Below the pieces are notes generated by a model. The model ran no database searches and was not told the DNA's origin. It worked only from the letters and a program-made list of their open reading frames with translations. The translations under genes and the position numbers were made by a program. This document shows, one piece after another, positions 34,702-42,890 of a DNA stretch of 64,000 nt. The stretch covers positions 109,347-173,346 of the forward strand of contig DASVOS010000010.1 in NCBI GenBank assembly GCA_036383255.1, written 5' to 3'. The stretch is from Gammaproteobacteria bacterium (GTDB lineage Bacteria; Pseudomonadota; Gammaproteobacteria; Natronospirales; REEB76). Numbering within the stretch: the stretch's first letter is position 1; each line of letters starts with the position of its first letter.

Positions 34702-34956
34702 TGGGCTGGGGTCCGGATCCGAACCAAGGTTGAAATCCGCGTCGTCAGAGTCCGCAGTCCTACCGCTGCGTCATTCTCATCATTGGGGGATCGTCTGGCG
34801 GTAGGGCGCGGCGCATGCGCCGCGCGCCCCGGTGGGACCGGGGCTGCGTGGAGCGGCGCGAAGCAGGGAAAGCGTAGCGCCGCCACTTCTCGCCAACCTG
34901 CTGGCTTTCCAATATTGGGATTAGAATTGCTCGATATCTCGGGGAGCAAATCATAA
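34702..34956. pseudogene. degenerate tRNA-Gln copies (one inverted, one direct partial)
   Basis: Read on the minus strand, 34702-34780 is a damaged tRNA-Gln. The 24 nt at 34744-34767 are the exact reverse complement of the real gene's D-arm to anticodon (34603-34626), while acceptor and T-arm are decayed. At 34784-34805, TGGGGGATCGTCTGGCGGTAGG repeats the 5' end of the tRNA directly with one mismatch and then breaks off into a GC hairpin (GGCGC...GCGCC). The remainder to 34956 has no gene. These look like scars of insertion or recombination at a tRNA gene. Confidence 0.65.
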
Positions 34957-35328
34957 ATGAGTGAACGCATACTTAACGCGGGAACGAAACTTCACTTTGG
35001 CGCTCCGGCCAATCCCATGCCTGAGGTGATGGCAGACGCTATATCGCAAGTGGTGGCACAGGTACCCGGTATCTTGGAGGCACACTTGCCACAGTGTTTC
35101 ATCGAAGGTGATACTGAAGCACGGCAAATGCTCGTCGTCGGAGTGAGCAAACGAAACGAGATCCCGACGATCATGAATGATTTGATGCCCAAGCTACAGT
35201 TCGTTTTTCCGGCGGGACAGTTCATCGACATCTTGCCGTTCGAGCACGGGGCGATTCCGCACGGAGTTCGCCAAGCTAGCTGCCAGATATTTGGAAAGGC
35301 AAAGAAGCCGTGGTGGAAGTTGTGGTGA
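34957..35328 (+). CDS. small protein, possibly SseB C-terminal-domain-like
   Basis: 123 aa, ATG 34957. The alpha/beta sequence KLHFGAPANPMPEVMADAIS, then the strand RQMLVVGVSKRNEIP, then FVFPAGQFIDILPFEHG recalls the C-terminal domain of SseB-type (enhanced serine sensitivity) proteins, which are widespread in toxin/immunity and secretion settings. The assignment is tentative. Base composition is milder in GC than the core genes, consistent with accessory DNA. First gene after the tRNA-Gln scars. Confidence 0.5.
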   Translation: MSERILNAGTKLHFGAPANPMPEVMADAISQVVAQVPGILEAHLPQCFIEGDTEARQMLVVGVSKRNEIPTIMNDLMPKLQFVFPAGQFIDILPFEHGAIPHGVRQASCQIFGKAKKPWWKLW

Positions 35329-35501
35329 TGACGGCTAACGACTAGCCGCAGACCTGAACTACTTTCTCATTCCTAGCCCCTCCTCACCTCTCGATTTAAT
35401 CGCAGGGGAGGGTTTATATGAATCTTTTGTGACAGTGCGCGGCGAAGTCGCGAACGGGCAGACAGGAAAGCCTGCCCACGATCTCGGCCCCAGGCATTCA
35501 G

Positions 35502-36698
35502 CTAGACAGCCGTTGCGACGGCGCGGCTCGGCTCAGTCTTTCTGACGTATACGCTATTGAAGTGCCAGAGCGCCATGCATCCATAGAAATTGACGTTCCC
35601 ATACTTCTTCCCATACTTCTTTCCGGCGGGATCCTGGTGGGGAAGGAAGCCTCCATCCTCGTCCTGCATCGAGACGATCCAGTCCGCCGTGGAATGCGCG
35701 CGATCCGCATAGGCCGCGTCGTTCATTCCGACGAGCCCCAGCAGATAGGCCGCGGAAGGCCAAAGGCTCGCATTCACGGCGTCGTTGATCGCCTTCACCG
35801 GGTAAACTTGCCTGCCTTTGGCGACGCTCCTCGATTCCTTGAAGCTGCCTGCGACAGGACCGGCACAGTTAAGCTCCATCCACGCGATCGCCCGGGCCGT
35901 CTGCCGGCGTAATCGCGGCAGCTCAAGACGCCCGTCCAGGGTATCCAACAGGCTCTCGGCATCCATCATGCCAATGCCATACTGCGGCCCTTTCCCTCGC
36001 GTGACCAGTGGCAACATGAATTCGCTGATCTTCGCGATGGTCTTGCCCTTGAGGTCCATCCAGGCGACGCTAGCCCGCATCAGCGGACTGATGAAAGGTT
36101 TCGAGAGCTCCAGGAGTGGATGCATCCTGGTATCCGTGGCGGTGTCCCAGAATCCTTCTTGCTCGTCGAAGCTGTCCATGATGGCCTGCAATATCGCCAT
36201 CCCGCCCGCCCTGTGGCGTTCGAGGCCTGTTTGCTTCCATGCCATGAACGCGAAATGCGCGTATTCGCCGCATTCGGTCAGATTGCCGATGGACAGCGTG
36301 CCGCCGGGATTGACGGTGCCGGATATCATCCGGTCCGCAGCCCGTACCAGCACTTCATGGAAGCGCCGGTCCCCGCTCAGCCGCTCATAGGTGCAAAAAC
36401 CCTCCATCACGCATTGCGCGGCGTCCAGGGAATACCCCGCATCTTTGTGCCACCCACCTCGAGCGTCTTGTCTTTCGGCAAGCCATCGGGCACTGCGCAG
36501 GGCGGAATCGAAATATCGTTGTTCGCCGCTCAAGATCCAGGCGAACATCCGTACCGATATGGCATGACCAATCAGGCTGGCGTCACCAGGAACACCATAG
36601 TACTCATCAGCAAGCGCACGGATGCGGCCGTGCGAATCCTCTATCGCGAGGAACCACTCGGCGTTGCGGACTATGGCCGACTCCCACGGGTTCAACAT
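35502..36698 (-). CDS. alpha/alpha-toroid (prenyltransferase/squalene-cyclase-like) protein
   Basis: 398 aa, no signal peptide. It consists of repeated helix pairs with Gly-rich turns typical of six-barrel toroids: RQDARGGWHKDAGYSLDAAQ near residues 75-94, DEQEGFWDTATDTRMH near 178-193, and a QW-like repeat MQDEDGGFLPHQDPAGKKYG near 350-369. The DxDD of terpene cyclases is not seen. It could be a glycan-acting toroid enzyme or a cyclase relative. It stands alone in an accessory stretch; GC is lower than in housekeeping genes. I cannot name a function. Confidence 0.6.
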   Translation of the reverse strand: MLNPWESAIVRNAEWFLAIEDSHGRIRALADEYYGVPGDASLIGHAISVRMFAWILSGEQRYFDSALRSARWLAERQDARGGWHKDAGYSLDAAQCVMEGFCTYERLSGDRRFHEVLVRAADRMISGTVNPGGTLSIGNLTECGEYAHFAFMAWKQTGLERHRAGGMAILQAIMDSFDEQEGFWDTATDTRMHPLLELSKPFISPLMRASVAWMDLKGKTIAKISEFMLPLVTRGKGPQYGIGMMDAESLLDTLDGRLELPRLRRQTARAIAWMELNCAGPVAGSFKESRSVAKGRQVYPVKAINDAVNASLWPSAAYLLGLVGMNDAAYADRAHSTADWIVSMQDEDGGFLPHQDPAGKKYGKKYGNVNFYGCMALWHFNSVYVRKTEPSRAVATAV

Positions 36699-36946
36699 GG
36701 TCTAGAGATCCTGCCTTTTGGGATATCCGCTTTGCGGGCGGAAGTGCCGGGTACGGGCAAATCTACTCACTGCCAATAATCGCCGCAATATGTGAGTCAA
36801 GGGAGGTATCTGCCAAGCGGGCATGCGCCGAGCGGGTTAGCGAGGAAGGGGCGCGGGCCGGCACATTTTTGCATTTCGTTTTGTTGTTGTATTACATAGA
36901 CTTTGCCAAATCGTTCCAGTGTGAGTGTCCTGAAGTATTTTTAATT
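36699..36946. other. non-coding border of AT-rich gene
   Basis: About 250 bp without a convincing gene. Composition changes abruptly from GC-rich (to about 36860) to AT-rich (TTTTGCATTTCGTTTTGTTG), marking the left edge of a second small foreign segment. Confidence 0.45.
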
Positions 36947-37855
36947 TCAATTCCACTCGGCCCAATTAAAGTCGCAAAGTGTTACCGCGGCGCACGATAC
37001 AGCCAATTCGGCATCTTGTTCCATAATATTTCTAAGCGGTCTTTTCCCACGCTCAGAAGGCTTTGCTCGCGCATGTAATCGAGCAATAATTTTCCCTGCA
37101 TTTTCGGCAATGTGCCTTTGGTCTTGTGCGGGCAGGCCATCAAACTTTTTGATCAATTGTCCTAAATCCAAACCTGCCACATCTAATCCTTTTTCTTCTA
37201 GATAGCTCGTCAATGCAACAACCATAAGATCGCGCGTTCTATCAATTACTGATTCTGGTGCTGCCTTATTTATGTCTAACGCTAATTTCTCTGTAGCTTG
37301 CACTAGTTTTGATTTGCCATGTGCAGGCAGGGAATCTATTTTCAAATTTGGCAACGAGGAAGAAGAGCGGATTGAGCGCAGAGTCAATAAATCTTCATTA
37401 GTGTGGATTCTTTCTATATCTACTATTAGCCACAATGAGTACGCTGAGCTGGTGCCAAGCACGGCTAATGCTTGAACTGCTGGAGTAACTTTTAATTCAT
37501 GAGCCACTTGGTGTTGATAAAACACCACTAGTGACTTCATAAAAATTCCATTGCCACTTCTGCTAGTTAAGTATTCTGTTGCCCTAGCGGGATGTGGATA
37601 AACAGAGCAATTATGTGGCTGTGTATTATCACGTCGATAGATTCGGCCACGCTTTATTCTTGATGTCGGATCAAAACTGTCTTCACGAAAGACATATTCT
37701 GCCTGCATGACATATAAAGCCATCGATGGCTCTATTTTCCCTCCAAGTTTGGTAATTGTAATTGGGGTCAAAATAGGAGGTGGATAGATGGCATGAAGCC
37801 ATGAAGCGCCTTCATAGACATCGGCTCCATCTTGATCCACTCCCAATGTGACCAT
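36947..37855 (-). CDS. AT-rich orphan gene, unknown function (accessory/defence-like)
   Basis: 302 aa, no signal peptide or membrane helix. The N-terminal third has a phrase EDSFDPTSRIKRGRIYRR near residues 58-75 followed by NTQPHNCSVYPHP. The middle is beta-rich (SLWLIVDIERIHTN), and a helical C-terminus (IDRTRDLMVVALTSYLEEKG, later CAAVTLCDFNWAEWN) resembles the ligand or nucleotide-sensor ends of abortive-infection proteins only in general character. It is markedly AT-rich against a GC-rich genome, so probably recent transfer. No partner gene shares its composition. I do not recognise the family. Confidence 0.6.
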   Translation of the reverse strand: MVTLGVDQDGADVYEGASWLHAIYPPPILTPITITKLGGKIEPSMALYVMQAEYVFREDSFDPTSRIKRGRIYRRDNTQPHNCSVYPHPARATEYLTSRSGNGIFMKSLVVFYQHQVAHELKVTPAVQALAVLGTSSAYSLWLIVDIERIHTNEDLLTLRSIRSSSSLPNLKIDSLPAHGKSKLVQATEKLALDINKAAPESVIDRTRDLMVVALTSYLEEKGLDVAGLDLGQLIKKFDGLPAQDQRHIAENAGKIIARLHARAKPSERGKRPLRNIMEQDAELAVSCAAVTLCDFNWAEWN

Positions 37856-37885
37856 CGTATTCCTCAGTTGGTAATGTTTTAAATT

Positions 37886-38173
37886 CTAACTCCCATCCAA
37901 ACTCGCCCTCATCCCTTCCTTCCTGGCCTCTTCCTCACACACAAACGCCCCATACTTCGTATTCATCCAATACTTGGCACCCTTGTAATGCCAGATGCCC
38001 GAATACGTGTTCAGCCACACCACGGTGTCGCGGGGGCAATGCCGCTGGGCGGCCTGCTCGGTCGGGAACTGGGGGACGGCGCTGGTATCGACATGACGGG
38101 CGAGAGAAACGGAGGGCAGACCCAGGAGCAGGGCCAGTGAGAGTCCTATCAGCAATCTGGGCATGGCGGACAC
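37886..38173 (-). CDS. small secreted protein with WLNT/Cys motif
   Basis: 95 aa. Signal peptide MSAMPRLLIGLSLALLLGLPSVSLA, cleaved near residue 25. The mature domain of about 70 residues has CPRDTVVWLNTYSGIWHYKG and YWMNTKYGAFVCEEEARKEG, a family of short secreted proteins (V-W-L/V-N-T-x-S-G-x-Y/W-H-Y) of unknown role, often ending in a C-x3-A-x-x-A-G pattern. A paralogue lies at 42885-43160. Confidence 0.7.
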   Translation of the reverse strand: MSAMPRLLIGLSLALLLGLPSVSLARHVDTSAVPQFPTEQAAQRHCPRDTVVWLNTYSGIWHYKGAKYWMNTKYGAFVCEEEARKEGMRASLDGS

Positions 38174-38216
38174 CCCTGTCCTGCTTCTCCCTGCTCAAGC
38201 ATACACCCGCCAACTA

Positions 38217-39188
38217 CTAGCCGGACTCCACCCGCTTCAGCCAGATTTCCCGCCAGAACTGCAGGTTGGAGCGCTGGCAGCCCCAGGCCTCGCAGGTGAC
38301 GCCCTCCAGGACCACCGTGTCCTTCAGCTGGATCATCCGGCCGTTCTCTTCCAGGATCATCTTCTCCAGCCGGTTCGCCACGCGGTAGCGCTTGCCGCAA
38401 TAAGGGAGCATGGGCGGCGCGAACAGCAGGCCTTTGTTCTTGCCGGACACGTCCAGCGTCGCTTCGATCTCCTTGCGGCTCTTCACCTCGACCCAATCGC
38501 CGGGCTGCAGGCCGAGGCTGAGGGCTTCGGTCTTCTTCCGGCTGCCGAGCACCGCCTCATCGGTCCCGGCACCGGCGAGGCGCCGCAACCTGCTCGAGAA
38601 CCTCTTGGACACGTGCCAGGAGAAATCCATGAAGTTGATGTTCCCCAGCCGCAGATCGTGCAGGTCATCCCCCAGCCGCTTGCCCAAACCCGGGTTGCCT
38701 TCCTGCCTCCCGGTGGCGGCGCCGGCCAGCTCGGTGGATTGGCAGAGGTAGCGTTCGCCTCGCCTCGTCTTGAGCACCACATCGGCGGGCTCTGCCGGGG
38801 CGCGTGCCGGCGGCCTGTCGCTCAGCCAGGCTTCCCGCCAGAACAGCAGACATCGGCGTTGGCATCCGTCGTGGGCGCAGCCGTCGCAACGGAGGCCTTC
38901 GAGGAACACGACATCGGTGAATTCGCAGATGCCGGCGCCCTCCACGCAGGTGCGGTTCGGCAGATGCGAGACCCGGAACGGGCGGCCGCAATAGGGGAGC
39001 ATCTCGGGCATGAACGGCAGGCCGTCGAGCTTGCCGTCGCCGTCGAGGGTCTGGAGGATGTCCCGCAGGCCGCGCACCCATACGGTCTGGCCGGTGCGAA
39101 AGCCGCGGGCCGTCTTTCTCCGGTCGGCAACCTTGATGGGGGAAGTGGGGGCAGGTGCAAGCGGGAGAGAGGCGGGGTTCGGGTTCAC
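38217..39188 (-). CDS. protein with duplicated Cys-rich domain
   Basis: 323 aa made of two homologous halves. Half 1 has VWVRGLRDILQTLDGDGKLD, MLPYCGRPFRVSHLPNRTC and CDGCAHDGCQRRCLLFWREA (residues 36-121). Half 2 has VEVKSRKEIEATLDVSGKNK, MLPYCGKRYRVANRLEKMI and CEAWGCQRSNLQFWREIWLK (about 230-318). The repeated MLPYCGxxxRV plus C-x(2-4)-GCQR-x(5)-FWRE unit probably binds metal. An about 80-residue linker lies between. No export signal. I know this unit only as an uncharacterised domain near specialised-metabolite or exopolysaccharide genes, which is a weak recollection. Confidence 0.6.
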   Translation of the reverse strand: MNPNPASLPLAPAPTSPIKVADRRKTARGFRTGQTVWVRGLRDILQTLDGDGKLDGLPFMPEMLPYCGRPFRVSHLPNRTCVEGAGICEFTDVVFLEGLRCDGCAHDGCQRRCLLFWREAWLSDRPPARAPAEPADVVLKTRRGERYLCQSTELAGAATGRQEGNPGLGKRLGDDLHDLRLGNINFMDFSWHVSKRFSSRLRRLAGAGTDEAVLGSRKKTEALSLGLQPGDWVEVKSRKEIEATLDVSGKNKGLLFAPPMLPYCGKRYRVANRLEKMILEENGRMIQLKDTVVLEGVTCEAWGCQRSNLQFWREIWLKRVESG

Positions 39189-39291
39189 GGCCTGTCCGTA
39201 GGCTTTGAGGCGGGGAGTGCCTAAAACCAGTTACCGGAGCTGGCCGCGCTTTATTTCGCTGGGTTTAACGATAGTCAGGCAGATCCATAAA

Positions 39292-40104
39292 TCATTTTGT
39301 AACGGCCGCCTCCAACGAAGAGAGCGTGGGATTTTTTATCCCCGGTTTAAGCGCGGCCTGCCTGAACTGCGCCCTGTCTTCCCGCACCGCGGACGGCAGA
39401 CGCCCGAGTATCCGGCGGAAGCTGCGGATCATGTGACTCTGATCGCAGAATCCGGCTTCGGCCGCGATGGATGCATGGGGCAGGGCCGTCTCGCGCAGCA
39501 GGCGGGCCGCGCGCTCGACGCGGAAACGGGCGGCGGCATCCATGAGCCCCTCTCCCGCCGCTTGCCGGTAAGCCGTGCCCAGCCAGGAGGAATGCAGCCC
39601 CGCCTCGCGCGCGAGCGCGGTGACCTTGCGGGCCGGATCGGCCTTGAGGCGCTGGGTGACATCGCTGAGCCAATCCGGGCGCTTCGCGCCGGGCTCGGAA
39701 CGCGCGATCTCCAGGAAGCGCCGTAACGCCACCCGCAGCCTCTCCTCGCTCACATCCTGCGCGCAGGCCTGGGCGAGTGCCCGGGATGCGGCACCGGTAC
39801 GGCCTCCCACCCATCGCAGGACCGGGCCGGCGGGAAGCCGGGCGGATCGGAGCCACGCGGGATCGAACTCGATCTCGATCTGCTCGAAGCCTTCGGGTCC
39901 GGCGGTGTTGCGGTGTGCCGCACCGGCGGCATAGAACAGGGCGGACGGCCCGGCGATGAAATCCTCTCCGAGCTCGGTCCGGTTCGAATACGCGCCGATC
40001 ACGAAGAGCGAGAGCAGGGGCCAGTCATGCGCGTGCTCGGGCACCGAGGCACCGCTTCGGTCGATGATCCTGCTGACGCGGGCTCCGCTGAATCTGTGCA
40101 GCAT
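39292..40104 (-). CDS. AraC-family transcription regulator
   Basis: 270 aa from ATG 40104 (MLHRFSGARVSRIIDRSG); the frame is open much further (to 40851) but overlaps the divergent gene and is a shadow. N-terminal cupin-like sensor (about 1-95) with HAHDWPLLSLFVIG, C-terminal double helix-turn-helix with KVTALAREAGLHSSWLGTAY near 165 and IAAEAGFCDQSHMIRSFRRI near 215, the AraC signature. Probably controls the divergent DUF3830-hydrolase pair that starts about 130 bp away. Confidence 0.85.
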   Translation of the reverse strand: MLHRFSGARVSRIIDRSGASVPEHAHDWPLLSLFVIGAYSNRTELGEDFIAGPSALFYAAGAAHRNTAGPEGFEQIEIEFDPAWLRSARLPAGPVLRWVGGRTGAASRALAQACAQDVSEERLRVALRRFLEIARSEPGAKRPDWLSDVTQRLKADPARKVTALAREAGLHSSWLGTAYRQAAGEGLMDAAARFRVERAARLLRETALPHASIAAEAGFCDQSHMIRSFRRILGRLPSAVREDRAQFRQAALKPGIKNPTLSSLEAAVTK

Positions 40105-40233
40105 GGCTACAACATAGCACGGGCGAACCGCGGCAAAAGCCGCCGGGAACTGCGCGCAGCACCTTGAAACCGTCCAATACCGCATCCGGCGCCGCGCGCT
40201 AGGGTGAGCGCGACCCTGCACCGGATGACACGA

Positions 40234-40671
40234 ATGTCCGCAGAATCGGAGCATCTCACGGCCGCCATCGGCACCGAGCGTTTCACGGCGAAGCTCCAGC
40301 ACGGACTCGCGCCCCGTTCCTGTGAGCGCCTGATGGCATCGCTGCCGTATGTCGGCAAGGTGATCCATGCCCGCTGGAGCGGCGAGGCACTGTGGTCGCC
40401 GCTCGGCGCGGCCTTCCCGCCCGGTTTGCTGCTGCCGCCGGAGCATCCCCGGGGCGAGCCCGCGCCAGGGGAGATACTGCTCTACGCGGGAGAGCTGAGC
40501 GAACCCGAACTCCTGGTCGTCTACGGCACCAGCCGCTTCGCCTGCAAGGCCGGCCCGCTCGAGGGTAATCCCGTCCTGCTCATCGAAGAGGGGCTCGAGC
40601 GCCTGGCGCGACTCGGCCGCGAGGTGCTGTGGGGCGGGGCGATGGAACTGCGCATCGAGCGCACGCGGTGA
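40234..40671 (+). CDS. DUF3830 (cyclophilin-like) protein
   Basis: 145 aa from ATG 40234; starts at 40204 (GTG) or 40225 (ATG) are possible but add residues before the first family strand. Family pattern: VIHARWSGEALWSPLG near residue 40, PAPGEILLYAGELSEPELLV near 77, YGTSRFACKAGPLEGNPV near 98. DUF3830 proteins have a cyclophilin-like fold and occur beside catabolic enzymes; biochemical role unknown. Divergent from the araC gene; the hydrolase follows 32 bp later. Confidence 0.82.
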   Translation: MSAESEHLTAAIGTERFTAKLQHGLAPRSCERLMASLPYVGKVIHARWSGEALWSPLGAAFPPGLLLPPEHPRGEPAPGEILLYAGELSEPELLVVYGTSRFACKAGPLEGNPVLLIEEGLERLARLGREVLWGGAMELRIERTR

Positions 40672-40703
40672 ACGGCCACGGCTTACTCCGGAGGATGCAC
40701 ACG

Positions 40704-42056
40704 ATGAGACACTCGGCCCCCTATCTGCTGTTGCTGGCCTTGCTCGCGCCTGCCTTCGCCCAGGCCGGCGCGGCCCCGGACTGCCACATCGGCAGCTATC
40801 AGCTGGCCGACGGCAGCCGGGTGGACATCGCGCCCTCCGAGGGCGGGACACTGCGCTGGCGGCGCTTCGACGGCACGACGGGCGCCCTGCACCAGCAAGC
40901 CGACGGCACCTGGGGCAGCACGCTGGGCTGGACCCGGCACCCCGACGGTGTGTCCGTCACGTTCCCGGATTGCCTGGCCGGGGATATCAGCTTCAGCGGT
41001 GTGCGCGGCCGGCGCATGACATTCGAGGTGAAGGACGCGAGCTTCAAGAGCCATGGCGTCAGGCTCGCCGGAAGGCTGGTGATGCCGGCAGGGGCCGGCA
41101 AAGTGCCGGTGGTGGTGCTGGTGCACGGTTCGGAACACGATTCCGCCCTCACGGACTATTACCTGCAGCGCATGTTGCCGGCTGAGGGGATCGGCGCCTT
41201 CGTGTATGACAAGCGCGGTACCGGGACATCCGGCGGCGAGTACACGCAGGATTTCAGCCTGCTGGCGGACGACGCGGCCGCCGCCGTGCATGAGGCGCGC
41301 CGCCTGGCGGGAGTGCGTTTGGGCCGCATCGGCTTCCAGGGAGCCAGCGAGGGCGGCTGGGTCGCGCCCCTGGCCGCGAACCGCATACCGGTGGACTTCG
41401 TGATCGTGTGCTTCGGGCTGGCGGTGGATGTGATCGCGGAGGACCAGGAAGGGGTCGAGCTGCAGATGCGCGAGAAGGGCTATCCGCCGGAGGTGATCGC
41501 GAAGGCACTCGAAGTGGCGCGCGCGGCGGAGGACGTGTTCGCGAGCGGGTTCACGCGCGGGTTCAAGGAGTTCGACGCGGTGCGGGCGAAGTACCGGGGC
41601 GAGCCCTGGTACAAGGACGTGCGCGGGGATTACACCTGGTTCCTGCTGCCCCACTCGGAGCAGGAACTGCGGGCGATGGCGAAGCAATATGATTGGCACA
41701 CGCCTTTCCATTACGACCCCATGCCCACGCTGCGTGCCGGCAAGACGCCGCAGCTTTGGATAGCCGGGGGCGAGGACTATGAGGCGCCGAGCGCCGAGAC
41801 CAGCCGCCGCATCAAGTCCCTGATAGGAGAGGGGCGGCCCTTCACCCTGGCCTATTACGCCCATGCAGAACACGGCATGACGCTGTTCGAGACGCAGGCG
41901 GACGGCACGCGGGATTCCACCCGGTATGCGCCGGGTTACTTCGCCATGATCCGTGATTTCGCCCGCCTGGGCCGCCTGTCCGGCACCTATGGGGATGCCC
42001 AGGTGTCAGGCCCTCCGCCGGGCCCTGTACCTGATGGGAAGACGGAGTCTCCCTGA
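40704..42056 (+). CDS. secreted alpha/beta hydrolase
   Basis: 450 aa from ATG 40704, which has GGAGG 9 bp upstream (40690-40694). Signal peptide MRHSAPYLLLLALLAPAFAQ plus AG, cleaved near residue 22. A beta-rich N-terminal domain (about 25-145) precedes the hydrolase fold: oxyanion VVVLVHGSEHDS near 155, FVYDKRGTGTSGG near 185, nucleophile Ser in GFQGASEGGW near 229, and catalytic His in YYAHAEHGMTLF near 398. Resembles YqiA/dienelactone-type esterases of unknown substrate. Probably co-transcribed with the DUF3830 gene. Confidence 0.85.
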   Translation: MRHSAPYLLLLALLAPAFAQAGAAPDCHIGSYQLADGSRVDIAPSEGGTLRWRRFDGTTGALHQQADGTWGSTLGWTRHPDGVSVTFPDCLAGDISFSGVRGRRMTFEVKDASFKSHGVRLAGRLVMPAGAGKVPVVVLVHGSEHDSALTDYYLQRMLPAEGIGAFVYDKRGTGTSGGEYTQDFSLLADDAAAAVHEARRLAGVRLGRIGFQGASEGGWVAPLAANRIPVDFVIVCFGLAVDVIAEDQEGVELQMREKGYPPEVIAKALEVARAAEDVFASGFTRGFKEFDAVRAKYRGEPWYKDVRGDYTWFLLPHSEQELRAMAKQYDWHTPFHYDPMPTLRAGKTPQLWIAGGEDYEAPSAETSRRIKSLIGEGRPFTLAYYAHAEHGMTLFETQADGTRDSTRYAPGYFAMIRDFARLGRLSGTYGDAQVSGPPPGPVPDGKTESP

Positions 42057-42116
42057 GCTTGTGCCTGCCCGCGCGCTCTTCCAGTATCTGACCCCATACC
42101 CTCACGAGAGCCTGCC

Positions 42117-42449
42117 ATGACCGTGACCTGCCTGATCCGCTACGAGATCGATCCCTTCCAGAAGGAGGCCTTCCGCCGCTACGCCGAGAACTGGGGGCGC
42201 ATCATCCCCGCCTGTGGCGGCGCGCTGCTGGGTTACTTCCTGCCGCTGGAGGGCACGAACTACGAGGCCTGGGCGCTCATCGGATTCGACAGCCTGGCGG
42301 CGTATGAGGCGTACCGGGTGAAGCTCAGGACGGACCCGGAGGCGCAGGCGAACTTCGCCATGGCCCAGAAGGAGCGGTTCATCGTGAGGGAGGAGCGGAC
42401 GTTCCTGGAGGCAGTGGAGGGGACGCTGCCGAAGGGGTTCAGGAGCTGA
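42117..42449 (+). CDS. NIPSNAP-family protein
   Basis: 110 aa ferredoxin-like (dimeric alpha-beta barrel) protein: [20 protein letters not shown] near residues 6-25 and [20 protein letters not shown] near 57-76 are the standard NIPSNAP signatures. Function in bacteria unclear. Separated from the hydrolase by 60 bp and co-directional. Confidence 0.88.
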   Translation: MTVTCLIRYEIDPFQKEAFRRYAENWGRIIPACGGALLGYFLPLEGTNYEAWALIGFDSLAAYEAYRVKLRTDPEAQANFAMAQKERFIVREERTFLEAVEGTLPKGFRS

Positions 42450-42524
42450 AGAACCTGGCTGGTCCGAGCGGCCAGCTGCACCGCCGCTGGAAAACTAAGA
42501 TTCTGGGTCATGGCATGCCCTGAC

Positions 42525-42650
42525 CCTTCGCCACCTGCCCGGCTACGCTTCCTGCTTCGCCGGCAGCACTGTGCAGGCTATCCTGCCTGCCTGTTCGGCC
42601 GCTCACGATATGCCTTCGGCATATGCTTGTGAGGGCGGCCTCACAATGAA
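42525..42650. repeat. intergenic repeat family 2, copy 1
   Basis: About 125 bp that aligns along its length with 43230-43357: GCTTCCTGCTxCGxxGGCAG, then GCAGGCTxTCCTGCCTGCC, GTTCG, CCGCT and a closing GTGAGGGCGG-C-TCAC. Its terminal hairpin GATATGCC-TTCG-GGCATATG-like differs from copy 2 (ACACGCC...GGCGTGT) in both arms, so pairing is preserved. Confidence 0.7.
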
Positions 42651-42677
42651 AAAGCCCCGCTTTCGCGGGGCTTTTTT
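42648..42677 (-). terminator. bidirectional rho-independent terminator
   Basis: AAAAAGCCCCGC-TTTC-GCGGGGCTTTTTT: 12-bp stem with A- and T-tracts on both sides. Directly ends the Lys-rich microprotein gene. Confidence 0.92.
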
Positions 42678-42682
42678 GAAGA

Positions 42683-42754
42683 CTAGCGCTTCTTCTTGCC
42701 GCCAGCCTTCTTCTTTTTCTTAGCAACCTTCTTCTTTGCTTTCTTCTTGGCCAT
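42683..42754 (-). CDS. 23-aa lysine-rich microprotein
   Basis: ATG 42754 (complement) to TAG 42683: MAKKKAKKKVAKKKKKAGGK plus KKR; about 16 of 23 residues are Lys or Arg. A strong Shine-Dalgarno (GAAGGAG, 7-8 bp spacing) and a dedicated terminator show it is a real gene although very short. It resembles the basic tail of histone-H1-like or KU-type DNA-binding proteins and has a longer relative at 44771-44947. Confidence 0.7.
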   Translation of the reverse strand: MAKKKAKKKVAKKKKKAGGKKKR

Positions 42755-42851
42755 GGTCGTTCTCCTTCAGTTAGGTTAACTAACGTCTTCCTCCCAACCA
42801 TGCCGACCCCGGGAGGGCAATCGACAAGGTGACTTATCATAATCTAAAACC

Positions 42852-42890
42852 CGGCCGACACAACATGCCTTCGGCACGTGTATGTCAGGA
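42852..42890. repeat. intergenic repeat family 2, solo hairpin
   Basis: CGGCCGACACAACATGCCTT-CGGCACGTGTATGTCAGGAG matches the terminal hairpin of copy 1 (CGGCCGCTCACGATATGCCT, then TCGGCATATGCTTGTGAG) with compensating changes; the rest of the element is absent. It touches the 3' end of the secreted-protein gene. Confidence 0.5.

Noticed and set aside
34581..34970. 129-codon minus-strand ORF across tRNA-Gln
   Set aside because: Its sequence (GFEPRLAESESAVLPLDDPP) is the translated antisense of a tRNA, a well-known annotation artefact.
40105..40851. Long N-terminal extension of the AraC regulator
   Set aside because: It runs antisense through the DUF3830 gene, which has clear family motifs; the AraC sensor domain is complete from 40104.
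42508..42840. 110-codon minus-strand ORF and a similar one at 42988-43554
   Set aside because: Their similarity to each other comes only from repeat family 2; no start site or protein character, and real small genes lie inside.
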